Below are positions 1 to 11,099 of a stretch of 64,000 bases of DNA, piece by piece. The notes under the pieces were generated by a model. It worked only from the letters and a program-made list of their open reading frames with translations, did no database searches and was not told where the DNA came from. Made by a program: the position numbers and the translations under genes. How positions within the stretch are numbered: the first letter of the stretch is position 1; the number at the start of each line of letters is the position of its first letter. The DNA is from Dastarcus helophoroides. Lineage: Eukaryota > Arthropoda > Insecta > Coleoptera > Bothrideridae. The DNA lies in the NCBI GenBank assembly GCA_028583605.1, contig CM053327.1, positions 44,814,059 through 44,878,058 of the forward strand, given 5' to 3'.

Positions 1-245
1 CCTACTGAAGTAGATCTAGTGATCGGGTAGTTTTCTGTGTCTCATACTGGTGTACATTATAAGCGTATAACAAGTAATTAATGTTTTTTATGTATTTGTT
101 CGTCTTTTGAAATATTACCACAACTTTGTGAAATGAAAACCTATTCTCTTCAGAAAATAAAGAAATGGAAAAAATACTTTGATGTTTTATATTTTACATT
201 TAGTATAAAATGTGCTATATTTCAATACCGTTCATTATTTTTTAG
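1..245. other. Intron or 5' flank of Sply, no gene seen
   Basis: AT-rich sequence ending in a polypyrimidine stretch and AG acceptor at 244-245 for the first visible Sply exon. The missing N-terminal exon is not recognisable here, so it probably lies left of the window. Confidence 0.5.
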
Positions 246-3200
246 CGCTTTACGTAAGAGGCAAAAAAACGTTTTTTAAGTTAATCAGATTAGTACCCAG
301 CATAAAAAATAAAATCGACTCTGAGCTGAAAAACCTCGAAGAAACATTTAAAGCAGATGTAGAGAAACGAACAAAGGATTTGGTATATTTCAATGAATTA
401 CCTACAGAGCCACTTTCGAAGGATAAAATAATGGAACAATTAATCGACTGTCTTAAAATATGTAATTGTGCTTATAATGTATCCGTACTTCTTATTAAGA
501 AATATTTTAATAGGCGATTACGATTGGAAAAGCGGTAAGGTGTCCGGATCGGTCTATTGTTACAATCCCGAACTTATTGACCTTGTTAGAGATGTTTACG
601 GTAAGACTGCTTACACTAATCCGTTGCATCCCGATATTTTTCCGGGTGTTTGTAAAATGGAAGCAGAAGTTGTTCAGATGGCCGCAAAACTATTTCATGG
701 CGATGAAGACACCTGCGGCACGGTGCTTATATAAAATATTACCTTACCGCATCCTAATTTATCGTTTTAGATGACTTCAGGCGGAACTGAGTCCATTTTG
801 ATGGCTTGTAAAGCCTACAGAGACTTCGGAAGGGAAGAAAAAGGAATAAAAAAGCCGGAAATTGTAGTACCAGTTACAATTCATTCCGCATTCGATAAGG
901 CTGCCCAATATTTCGGTCTTAAAGTTAGATCGATACCTGTAGATGCTAACTTGCAAGTAGATTTAAAAGCCATGAAACGTGCCATAAATTCCAATACTGT
1001 GATGGTAGATAGTTGAAACGTATCGGTGACATTTTAACCGTTTCTTGTAGCTTGCAGGGTCGGCGCCTAATTTTCCATATGGAACGGCTGACAATATTGG
1101 TGCCATATCAGATTTAGGTTTAAAATATGGGGTTCCGGTGCACGTTGATTCTTGTTTGGGTGGATTCTTGACAATATTTATGGAAGAAGCTGGGTATCCT
1201 GTACCTATATGTGATTTTAGGTTGCCTGGTGTGACGAGTATTTCTGCAGATACACACAAATATGGTTTTACGCCTAAAGGTTCATCTATTATTCTTTATA
1301 AACACCCAAAGTGAGTAACGTGACAACTACTTATTCTTTAAGTTGGAAAAATGTTCACAGAAGCTGCACAAATAAATAAAATTGTAATTGTATTGCATAA
1401 CTGATTAAAATAATGATGTCTGATACATTTACTTGAATTGTTATATAGTTCCGTCTTGGTCATCGTTATTTTTATCAGTTATTAGCATTGTAATTTACAC
1501 AAGTAAATAGTTCAGATAACACATTCGGTTAAATACTAATTTTTTACACGTTTCTTATATTTTTACGTATTTAATTTTAGATATCGTCACCATCAGTATA
1601 CCGTCACCACTGATTGGCCAGGAGGCGTATATGGTTCTCCCACGATAAGCGGCTCAAGAGCTGGTGGAAACATCGCTGTGTGTTGGGCCACTCTTTTGAG
1701 TTTTGGGCTCAAAGGTTACGTCGAGGCGACAAGAGATATAATTCACACTGCGAGATATATAGAAAAGGGGTATGTCACCTTAAAAACTACTTTGGTTTAG
1801 AATATTAACACGTTTTATTTCAGCTTGCGAAGGATGAAGGGTATATATATCTTTGGCCAACCTATTACCAGTGTTATTGCTGTAGGTTCGCACGAGTTTG
1901 AAATATATAGACTGTCCTCGGCTTTGGAAAAACTCGGTTGGAATCTTAACAATCTCCAATTTCCTTCAGCGTATGTTGAATGAGTATGTAAATTGGTGGA
2001 AGTTCATTCGAGTCGTTTTAGGTTTCATGTATGTGTTACACATTTACATACGCAGCCAGGTGTGGCTGATAAATTTCTAAACGATGTCAAAACATCACTG
2101 GAACAAATACTTAAAACTCCCGAAGTATCTGTAGAGGGAAAGGTAATTAGAATTCGTTGGAGTGGGTAAAGCTTTTATTGTGATTTTATAAGTCGTTTAT
2201 GTATTTTGTGTGTGATATTTATTTTTAAATAATTAAAGAAATGTCCTTATTTTTTTAAACATAATTTAATTTTTTGAGATACTTCATTTGTTTAAGAAGA
2301 TAATTCCACCAATTTGGTATTTGGACATGATTTGTATAGTTTATTCCGATAATTAACTTATATTTTACTCACCTGTTGTAGTTTTTAATATGCGATCCTT
2401 AATTTTTTCTTTTTATTGACACGCTATCAGATTTTAACGTGGTCTAACAGACTCAAGTAATGCAATTACAAGGATGTACCGTAGGTTATATCCAAGGGAG
2501 CGAATTTAATAATTTTAATTGTAAGCCAAAATTTTACCACTGTTACGTTACTAGACCACTGAACTAAACACTGTAGCTTGTGATTAAGTCCATAGAAGGT
2601 TTCACCCCTTTATCACATCCGCAATTAAATAAATAATTACGTGATACGTATTTCACCAGCAGAACTGGCATTTTCAAGCGCACAATTTTTGTGGCAGGTC
2701 AAAATTGCATGCACCAGATGTGTTAAACAATTATAAATAGGAAAGAAAGCAAAATACTCCAGTATCGATTTGAATCTCAATGACGTCGATGCATCTTTTG
2801 CTAATCTATTTAAATTAATGCATGCGCTTGAAAATGCCAATTCTGGTGACGAAATATGTCTCGTGTAATTATTTATTTAATTGCCGATGTGGTAAAGCGG
2901 TAAAACCTTCTACGGAGTGATACATTAATCCAGTAAATTGCCAAAAATGCAGCTAAATATGATTCTTGTTAAAGCAAATTTAAATAGCAACCATAATTAA
3001 GCAATGATTTTATTAATAGAAATTGCATGTGTAGGATTTGTATGCATTAGCGGGCACAGTGTATAAAAGGCATTTAAATATTAATTCCAATTATAACCAG
3101 ATACCAGCAAACAATGTAGTATATCGTAAACCAGTATCTGCAATCAAAACGTACAAACGATTACAAATTTGTCAGGCGTTTGAATGTACTTACCTAGGAT

Positions 3201-6200
3201 ATTAAAGAATCCTGAGGCAGTTAAAGCAGTTACATGAAGGCTTAAGTCATCCAGAAACTCAGCAAATTTTACAGAGATTAAGATCATTTGTAGACAATGA
3301 AGGAGGTATTTTGAATGTATTTTGTACCTTTTTATTTGTATTGTGTTTAAATAAAGTTTACCACTATAAATTGAATGTTAGTCCTATTCACGACATCACG
3401 ATAGTTATTAATAAATCATATGAAATTGATAAGCAGCCTATTTTAAAATATTAAAACATCCAATCACTTCTGTTTTGGTTGGCCCCAAATTGGTCAAAGC
3501 CTAAACTTTCAAGTTTAAACTTGAAATTTTCAGAAACAAAATCAATGTTTCAGAAAAAGTATAAGTTTATAAAACGAATTCGAGATTAAAGTCGGAATTT
3601 GGATTTCAAGATTGAAATTCTAGAAGCATAATTTTTTAAGTTTAAACTGGAAGCATTCTCAGAGAAGTTTAGTTATGTAGAAAAAAAAAAAACAGAAAAA
3701 ATAAAAATATTCACAAATCTGTTATCTTCAACATTTGAGGCGTTATCACTTGCATCCAACGAAAACAATCATCCACAATGGATATAAAAGGGGGTACATT
3801 ATCATAAGCACCATCTAAACGTTGTTTAATGTGCTTGGGCATTTGCACGATACTTGGTTTTTGTTAAGTGACTAGGGATTCAAACGATAGTCGATGTTTT
3901 GAAAACATCGATGTATCGTTTGTAAACATCGATGGTAAAGCATAAGAAATATTGATACATCGTTTAGGTTTTAAACGATGTTTGAAAAATCGATGTATCA
4001 CTTCGCGACAGAAGTCGATCTGTTGCATAGAATTGATGGGGCAAACGACCACACAATTTGATAACTAGCCGATGGCAGCAGTAAATATTTATCAAATTAA
4101 TGCTAAATTTGTATAGCGCAGGTATACAATGCAATTATTCGAATATTTATAGTTTAGCTATTTTAATTTCCCAATCTATAAAAAAAAACCAAATTTTGAA
4201 AAGAATATGAAAATTTTAAGGAAAGTTTTTCGAGTATTTAACTTTGAAAACTCGAACACATTAACTGAATTTGTTCAAATTACCGATTTTAAATTCACAA
4301 TTGTTTATTTATTTAGTATTTGTTGTTTTCAGACAAAAAAAAGTTCTTATCTTTATCAAAATTTCTAGTTTAAACTTCAAATTTTCGGTCCCTTTAAAAT
4401 AAATGTTTTTACTCAAATTACCTTTGGTCGAATTTTTGATTTTTTATTTTGTTCAAATTCAAAATTAAATCAAAATCAAAATTAATTCAAAACCTCTAGA
4501 AAAAGGTCGAAATTTTTAGAAAAAAGGTAAACATGTTTAAAAATAATTTTCGAGTTAAAAATAAAAATTTTCAAAAATAATCGAAACAGAATTCTCAAAA
4601 CTTCGGTCCAAATTACAAATTTTTTAGAAATTGTCAATTTTTAAGTAAAAAGTCTGAATACGTGTTTTACTTGAAAATTTCATATTTTTGTAATTTCAGA
4701 TTTTCCTCAAAATAAAGAATTTTTTCCTAAAATTATGTATTACACCAAATTTCCAAATTTTATTTTAATTAATTTTAGGTTTTTCTTGAAAGTTAACATT
4801 TAATCTTCAAATCTTCGGTTTTAATTTTTTTTTAATACAAAATTCGAATTTTTGAAAATATCAATTTTTTTTATAAATCTCGACTTTTCATTAAACATTT
4901 AAACTTTTTATGAAAATGTCGATATTTTTTACAATTTCGATTATTAAAAATTTTCATTATTTCCTCAAAATTCGTCTGTTTTTTAAAATTTCGGGTTTTC
5001 GAAAATTTGGAATTTTCTCAAGGTTTCGTTTTTTAAAAATTTCGAATTCTTTTGAAAATTTTGAATTTTTCCAAACATCGTCAAAGATTTTCGAAACTCG
5101 ATATTTCCCTCAAATCTTCGCTTTTCTTTAAAATTCCAATTTTTTTAAAATTTGGCATTTTAACAGAATCCAGTTTGATTTTTTTAAAAGTTGGAGTTTT
5201 TTCAAAATATTGACATTGTTTCGAAAATTTCGGAGTTTCTAAATTGTCGATTTTTTAAATTTTGTTTTTATTTGCAAAATTTTAACCTTTTTTGAAAATT
5301 CAGGTTTTTCCAAATCACAAAATTCTTTCAAAATTTCGCTTATTTTTAAAAATTTTGGCTGTTTCCGAAAGTTTCAAAATTTTTTTTTCAGTTATTTTTT
5401 TTAATTAAATTAAAACTTTTCTAAAATTATAGCCTTTTCCAAAATTTCATTTTTTAATAACAAAAACTAATTTGTTTGAAAATTTCAGCGTCCTTTGAAA
5501 TTTTCCAATTTTCTTAAAAATTTACACTTTTTCAAATTTTGACTATTTTTGAAATTTTTACTATTTCTTAAAATTTGGACCATTTTTTAAAATCTTTACT
5601 TTGTTCAGAATTATAATTTATTTTCAAATTGAATTAGTAAGACTTGAAAAATTCGTTTTTTTTTTGGAAATTTCGAATTTTTCAAATCTTTTTCAAAATG
5701 TTGTCTTTACATTTTTTAATATTTTTCAAAATTGCAACTCTTTGTCGAATTTTTCGGTTAAAATTTCGACCTTTTGGAAAATTTGAAATTTTTAGAATAA
5801 AAGTTTTCAAAAAATTTCAAATTTTCGAAAGTTTCGTCGAAAAAATCGAAATTTTAACCGACGAATTTTAAATTAACATTTTAATAATCGAGAATCATAA
5901 GATGTAATTTTGAATTCTTTTGACAAAATTTTCAAAATTCGACATTTTCTCAAAACCTTGCTTTTTTTGAAATTTCCGATTTTTATCAAATTTGGCATTT
6001 TTACAAAATTTTGCCTGGCTCCTAAAAAAAAATATCAAAATTTCAAATTTTTGAAAAGCTTCATTTTTTTTTGAGAAATTTAATATTTTATAAAAATTTT
6101 CAACAATTTTTAAAATTTAGATTTTTTATAAAACTGTCGGTTTCTCAAAATTTTGGTTTTTTAAAAAATTTTGACATTTTTAAAAATCATTTTATTTTCA

Positions 6201-7021
6201 AAATTCCAAAATTTTGTATTAAACCAAATCTTATTTTTATAAATTTTAGTTTTTATGAGATTTGAACATTTTCTTCAAATGCGAAGTTTAACGTTGATTT
6301 TTTATCGAAAATTCGAGCATGTTTAATAAATATTTAAAATTAAAGTTAAAATTTCTAAAATTTTGAATTTAACTTTTTAATGATCTCTCTCTTGGTTTCA
6401 GGGGATAAGATTTGTATTTCAATTTTTAAACCAATGAGCTATATCGAAGCAAAAATATGCAATTCTTGGATCCTTCGAAATATTTTGGGCCACCAATGGG
6501 AATATTAAAAATCTCATCTTAAGAAAATATCGACTTCAAATTTAGACAACTTTTTTGTAATTTAACCTACTCTGTATGAATAATACTTTGGATCACCTGC
6601 CCGCTCCTAGCGAACCTGTCTGTCATAGTGTTCGATAAAAAATGTAAAATGAGAAATCAAAGATTTTTAGTTAGGAATTAAAGTTAATACTTATTTTTCA
6701 AATAACTCAAATAAATATTACCTTTAATTTCTTTTTTGTATTTACAAATGGTGGAATTGTTGGCCACCAAAATAGCAACTTTGTCAAAATTTAACCAACA
6801 TCTTGGCAGCCCTTCAGGTAAACAATATTTCAATGGTGAGGGTTGATAAAGTGACAAACTGTATAGACTTGGTTTTTAAGTGGCATAATTTACATTTTAA
6901 ACGTGTTTTTCTGTTTTAGATTGCTTTATATGGAGTGGCCCAGAGTATACCGGACCGATCAATTGTGGGAGACTTCACTCGCACCTTTTTAGATTCTATA
7001 TTTTATGTACCGAAAAAATAG
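246..7021 (+). CDS. Sply: Sphingosine-1-phosphate lyase, 5'-partial, 8 visible exons
   Basis: PLP-dependent enzyme of the endoplasmic reticulum membrane that cleaves sphingosine-1-phosphate to hexadecenal and phosphoethanolamine, the exit step of sphingolipid breakdown. Exons: 246-461, 514-722, 771-1004, 1051-1310, 1581-1769, 1824-1970, 2022-2142, 6920-7021; all introns are GT..AG and phases join correctly, giving 492 residues plus stop. Seen in the translation: [15 protein letters not shown] [11 protein letters not shown], the glycine-rich [28 protein letters not shown], and [10 protein letters not shown] whose lysine (codon 1258-1260) is the expected Schiff-base residue. The C-terminus [18 protein letters not shown] is typical of insect homologues. 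The human protein has 568 residues, so about 50-75 N-terminal residues, including the membrane anchor, lie left of the window; exon 246 begins with a split codon after a TTTTTTAG acceptor. Introns are 46-270 bp except the last, 4.8 kb and repeat-filled. No frameshift or missing key residue seen. Identification very secure; the exact first acceptor slightly less so. Confidence 0.95.
2583..2925. repeat. Foldback (hairpin) element in last Sply intron
   Basis: Arms of about 100 bp at 2583-2685 and 2822-2925 are inverted copies of each other (shared cores ATAATTACGTGATACGTAT-like and CAGAACTGGCATTTTCAAGC). A related half copy, including part of the loop, sits at 18405-18565. This is most simply a MITE or an inverted insertion pair. 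No coding capacity seen. Confidence 0.7.
3206..3454 (+). other. Coding-like open stretch inside the Sply intron, unidentified
   Basis: One frame is open from 3206 to a TAA at 3452-3454. Its first 30 residues ([18 protein letters not shown]...) have an amphipathic, protein-like composition unusual for this AT-rich intron. A possible acceptor (GAGGCAG) precedes 3221 and a possible donor (GAAGGAG|GTATTT) ends at 3304; an AATAAA follows at about 3350. It has no start codon of its own. It could be an exon of a nested gene, a relic exon or chance. I do not recognise the family. Confidence 0.15.
3865..4030. repeat. Cluster of short ATCGATG palindromic motifs
   Basis: ACATCGATG and close variants (ATCGATGTATCG, AACGATG) recur about eight times in both orientations within 165 bp and can pair locally. 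This looks like a small degenerate simple or foldback repeat. No gene is supported here. Confidence 0.45.
4150..6380. repeat. Degenerate AT-rich satellite-like array in Sply intron
   Basis: About 2.2 kb of loosely repeated blocks of the form TTTTT-C-AAAATTTC-GA, with TTCGAAATTT-like cores spaced about 15-30 bp apart. Open frames here are Phe/Lys/Ile-rich artefacts of the repeat. The same class of sequence fills 18120-22000, 25380-30900 and 38110-40670. Confidence 0.7.
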
Positions 7022-7140
7022 CTGGAATGTTGTTTATTGAAATTTGAATGTATATGTATTTGAGGGGAAGCTTAATATATTTTATTACATGTTCTTCGTT
7101 TGATTGAAATTTTCTGTTCCTACTATAACTAGTAGAACAC

Positions 7141-7310
7141 TATTTTGGTAGAATGAACCGATCCTTGGTTATCTTCAAAAATTGAAATACAAACATTGTT
7201 CCCTGAAACAAGAAAGATTAAACAACAGAGAGCAACCTCTGTTGTGTTTTTTAATCTTTTTTGGTTTCAGGGAACAAGATTTGTATTTCAATTTTTAGTA
7301 GAACCTATTT
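7141..7310. repeat. Foldback family A copy
   Basis: Inverted arms: CTTCAAAAATTGAAATACAA then CCTGAAACAAGAAAGATTAA on the left, with their reverse complements (TTAATC..TTGGTTTCAGGGAACAAGATTTG) on the right. A shorter relic lies at 6385-6450. Family A recurs throughout the window (see other copies) and carries no coding capacity. Confidence 0.75.
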
Positions 7311-7374
7311 TTCGTTAGTCAGAGGAACTTTGGTGGATAATAATTGAAGAGACGGTTAAGCAAAAAAGTAGAAA

Positions 7375-7555
7375 TAGGTATTAATTATCGTCGTTGCCGT
7401 GGAAAAATCTATGCGTTGAAATGTGAATTTTAAGAGAGCAGAAAAACATATCGTTGCAGTGCAAAAATTTGCTGTGTTCACCTTTTTATAAAGATATGTT
7501 CTTTTCGTAATCTAATAAGGATTTAATGTCTTTTCCCTTCCAAATAAATGTTAGC
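7375..7555. repeat. Interspersed repeat B, copy 1
   Basis: About 180 bp closely matching 41818-41990 (shared words TCGTCGTTG, GTGGAAAAATCT, GAGAGCAGAAAAACATATCG, TTTCGTAATCTAATAAGGAT). The second copy shows inverted ends, so this is probably a non-autonomous DNA element. The rest of 7022-8685 holds no recognised gene. Confidence 0.65.
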
Positions 7556-8685
7556 ATTAGGGAACCCGCCACTGTCTTCCCCACATAGAATGTGCCACAT
7601 GTGATTCAAACTCAAGATCTCAAACCACGTGAAGGAGCAAGGGGAAGAAGGCAGTTGAGAATGAGCCGAGTAAATATCGAGAGCATATGTAGAAGAGACC
7701 AATAAAGTGTGTGTTAAGTAAATTGTCTGTTATTGCATCGACAATTAATTAAATTTAATTATTAGAGTTTACATAAATATGTAAAATTGACATTTTAGCA
7801 ACATAAAAGATTTTTCCATAGCAGCAACCTTATTCAAATTGATATTATGTATTTCCACGATGTACATTGAATGCATAGTGTAATAATTTTTAATTATTTT
7901 ATACTCGTAACAGACTTAAAGTTCTTATTCTTAAAAAAAATGAAAATGTTATCTGACCGCGTAGGTCTGACGGTTAACCCTTTCGCTGCTGAATTAAAAA
8001 TTCCTGGCCAACCACCCTGTGCTGAATTATTTTGTGTAGAAACGTAACGTGGTTTTACGTGTGTAGGACCGAGATTGCTCTATAATGGTACATATGCCAA
8101 TTAATTTTTCTTGATGAAAACGTAAAAATCCGTATAAAAAGCGTGGAGATTACTACTTTTTCATCTCGATATATGTACGTGTGCAGCAGTGAAAGTGTTA
8201 AAAATAAGATACATATTAGGACAAAAAACACAACAGAAAAACAAGACAAATATTAAGATAAAAATTCCAAAGGTTGGATTTTAAAGAAATTTGAAATAAA
8301 AAAAAATTGTTTGTAAAAAAAGACTAAAGAACAATAAACTATTAACGACAAATACAAAAAGAGATATAAAAATTCCACAATGTTTCTATTACCACTATAA
8401 TCGGACTTGGTTCAGCTCAAAGACTAGTTCAGTATCATCAAGTGGTAAAAGTTAAAAATGTCAATTATCAAGAAACAAGTAGATATATCTGGAAAGAGTC
8501 CCCCTAGTTAAATATAAATGGGAATAAGGCCAAAGAAAAACAACATTTAAGATTAATTTATTGATAACATAATATTTCACTTCTACGGTTTATAATCTAA
8601 CTAGTTAAGAAAACATGCTTGCACAACAAATTTTGCAACTATAATTTATTAGCTCGTTAATACTATTTACATTTTACCTTTTGTT

Positions 8686-8691
8686 TTTATT
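8686..8691 (-). terminator. Polyadenylation signal AATAAA of Vha14
   Basis: TTTATT on the plus strand gives AATAAA on the minus strand about 80 nt after the Vha14 stop codon, a usual distance for a short 3' UTR. Confidence 0.55.
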
Positions 8692-8771
8692 TTTAATATG
8701 GAATGTATTTACAAATGAGTTGTTACAATTCAACAAGAATATCTAATACATTGCAAAATCAAGCTTACTCT

Positions 8772-9322
8772 TCACATCAAATCGTCAGGATTGAACATTC
8801 CCTGGAAAAGCACAATTAAATTATCGAAATACCTTCAATCTGAAACTTACTTTTGCTCGTCTAAGGATTGAATCCTTGCTTGCATCGTAGGGGTGATCCT
8901 TGGATGGAATCTCCAAGACGGCAGGTACAGGTTGGTGATGGCTATCAATCACATGTCTAATCAATTCAGCGATATTCTGATTGATTAATATAATATCAAT
9001 GTCATCTCGTTTCAAGAATCGTTTGAAACAATCTTCGATTTCTCCCACGGGGGTATCTAAACAAAAAATACATCGACCGTCAATTCTAATATATAACATA
9101 TAAATGTTAAATAAAATTCATAAACATATAACATACTTTTATCTACCACCAGAAAATTAGCGTGTCGATTTTTGTTAATTTCTCCAACTCCGCCCAAAAG
9201 AAATCCAACGCAAGTATCCTACGAATGTTATTACATTACAAAATATGTACACAAGTGCGCAAACCTACCTCATCCCCTATCACTGATATTAATTTTCCTT
9301 TGGCAGCTGAGTGTAAAGCCAT
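8772..9322 (-). CDS. Vha14: V-type proton ATPase subunit F, complete, 4 exons
   Basis: Subunit F sits in the central rotor shaft of the cytosolic V1 sector and couples ATP hydrolysis to proton pumping into endomembrane organelles. Coding exons on the minus strand, in order: 9322-9269, 9218-9137, 9056-8851, 8801-8772; introns are 50, 80 and 49 bp with GT..AG ends and compatible phases. The product is 123 residues (human 119). It starts [18 protein letters not shown], continues with [20 protein letters not shown] (about residues 22-41), then [20 protein letters not shown] and [20 protein letters not shown], and ends GMFNPDDLM. All blocks are diagnostic of the family. Convergent with Sply, whose stop lies 1.75 kb away. 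A 572-bp hAT MITE begins only 110 bp upstream of the start codon, so it may lie within the promoter region. No defects seen. Confidence 0.95.
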
Positions 9323-9432
9323 TTTTGATGTGAAAATGAATTTTCTTTTTTTGCAAATTAGAAATTAAAACTGTCACCTGACACTGACATTTACAAGGTT
9401 ACTTTGCTTGTGATTTTGACGTTACCACGCAT

Positions 9433-10004
9433 CAGTGTTGCCAGTGGTTCAATACCAAATGTCGCTACCGGATCTCTAAAATTCCGCTACCGGCCGCTAC
9501 CCAACACAAAAAGGGTAGAAAATTCTACAAAAAAATTGATCTTGAAGAAGAAATACCTTTTTTTACCTTCGGAGGGTAATTAAAACCAAAGATATAAAAA
9601 AAGCTTTCGTTTACCTTTAAAATAAAGATTGCCAACTAAGACTAAAAAAGAACTACCACCCCAGCTGAGCCCTGTTTTAAATGGCTTCAAAGTCGTCAGT
9701 CGGGGAAATACATATTTTTTCACAGAAAAAATAAAAATTAAATTTTCTAAAGATTTCTGCACTGACTGACTTTCTACACGTAAAATTGTTGTTAATTGCT
9801 CTCTGTCAGATGGCACCATTGAATAAATCGTTATGTAAGTTTTTTAACCACCAGTTTATTTACCCTTGACACGTTTTAAAAAAATAAAATCTAATAATTT
9901 GGGCACTCTCAAAATTCCACTACTTTATCGTCGCCGCCGCTACGCCGCTAAATGCTTCAGAATTCGCTACCAATAGCGGAATTCTGCTACCACTGGCAAC
10001 ACTG
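9433..10004. mobile_element. hAT-type MITE 1 with perfect 8-bp target duplication
   Basis: Terminal inverted repeats CAGTGTTGCCAGTGG / CCACTGGCAACACTG flank 572 bp. The 8-bp direct repeat CCACGCAT lies immediately outside both ends (9425-9432 and 10005-10012), the signature of hAT insertion. The subterminal parts are rich in GCTAC/GTAGC motifs. No transposase; the 79-residue open frame inside is not convincing. Confidence 0.9.
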
Positions 10005-10012
10005 CCACGCAT

Positions 10013-10390
10013 AGAGAAAGTAAACTAAGTTTCCTTAGTGATGGCGTTGATTGAATACTTTATTCGTTGTTTGAATACAATATTGATTTTCTTCCAGTAA
10101 CTTGTTCCCGCGCGAAACTATGAATAATAATGAGGGAAGTTTTACGACTCATATAAAAGAGGGTGCGAACATGGACAGGCCTCTTCTTCGGTAAAACTTC
10201 CGCCGTTAAGGTTCATGACTTCGCGTTCTAATCCATGTAAGTTAATGTAATAAGTAGTGATTAAAGTATCGTCCGTTAAGAACAGACTTTTATTCACCGC
10301 CGTGAATCATAGACGTCAGTTAACTAAGGTTCCAGTATAATAGAACCACAAATAAACCTACAACCTTTAGAAAAGTCACTAAAAGAACTA
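10013..10390 (+). promoter_or_regulatory. Promoter-like block, possibly a solo LTR fragment
   Basis: TATAAAA at 10152-10158 is followed by a locally GC-richer stretch, and TTTATT at about 10290. Similar words GTAAACTAAGTTTCC and GTTAACTAAGGTTCC bound the block at about 10020 and 10318. This resembles an LTR more than a host promoter, and no gene follows. Weak. Confidence 0.25.
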
Positions 10391-10398
10391 CCAGAGCC

Positions 10399-11082
10399 CA
10401 GTGTTGCCAACCGTAGCAAAATTCTGCTACAGTAGCAGAATTTTGAGGCTCGTAGCATGTAGCCGGAAGGTTTTTTAAATTAGAAAGATTGTAACGGGAT
10501 TTTGCTAAAATCTCTAATTCGGACATAATATGCATGTATATCTAATTTGAATATTTCAGTACCTGTACAATCAACATAAACCCAAATAACGTAGTGCAGT
10601 TTTTTTCTCTTAAGCTATAAATTGTATATTGTTGTTAATTTTGATTAGTGGAATAGCTTTTAAGCAGGATGCATAGAGAATCTTCTTACTGCATGACTGA
10701 CTGTTTTATTAAAAATTATTATTGATTGACATTTGACATTTTTAGCAAACATAGAACAACAATGCAATACCAACCTAAAGAAGGTAAATAGTTCTAATAT
10801 TGATTTGGCATTTCACAATATATATTTTATTTTTGTTAAGCAGTTAGTTTCATTTTGCAAATCCAGACAAATAAATGTCTTACTTGATTGACAATGAACT
10901 TCTTTCCGTTGCTAATCAAACAACTATTGTTGTGTCGTAAGGGAGAAGATCCGCCGTGTGTACCATATGTGTAACAACTTTGTTTATAAAAGATTCAAGA
11001 GTGGGCAGCAGGTTTTGCGCACAAATAGCAGGATTTTTTGTTCGGCGTGACAGAAATAGATATTTTCGGGTTGGCAACACTG
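10399..11082. mobile_element. hAT-type MITE 2 with perfect 8-bp target duplication
   Basis: Ends CAGTGTTGCCAACC / GGTTGGCAACACTG, 684 bp, flanked by the direct repeat CCAGAGCC at 10391-10398 and 11083-11090. Subterminal GTAGC/GCTAC clusters resemble those of MITE 1, so the two belong to one family driven by the same transposase. Non-coding. Confidence 0.9.
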
Positions 11083-11099
11083 CCAGAGCCAAAGCTGAC

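Noticed and set aside
6750..6840. ATG-initiated stretch [20 protein letters not shown] as an extra Sply exon
   Set aside because: No counterpart in sphingosine-1-phosphate lyases; exon 2022-2142 joins 6920-7021 in frame and matches the family directly.
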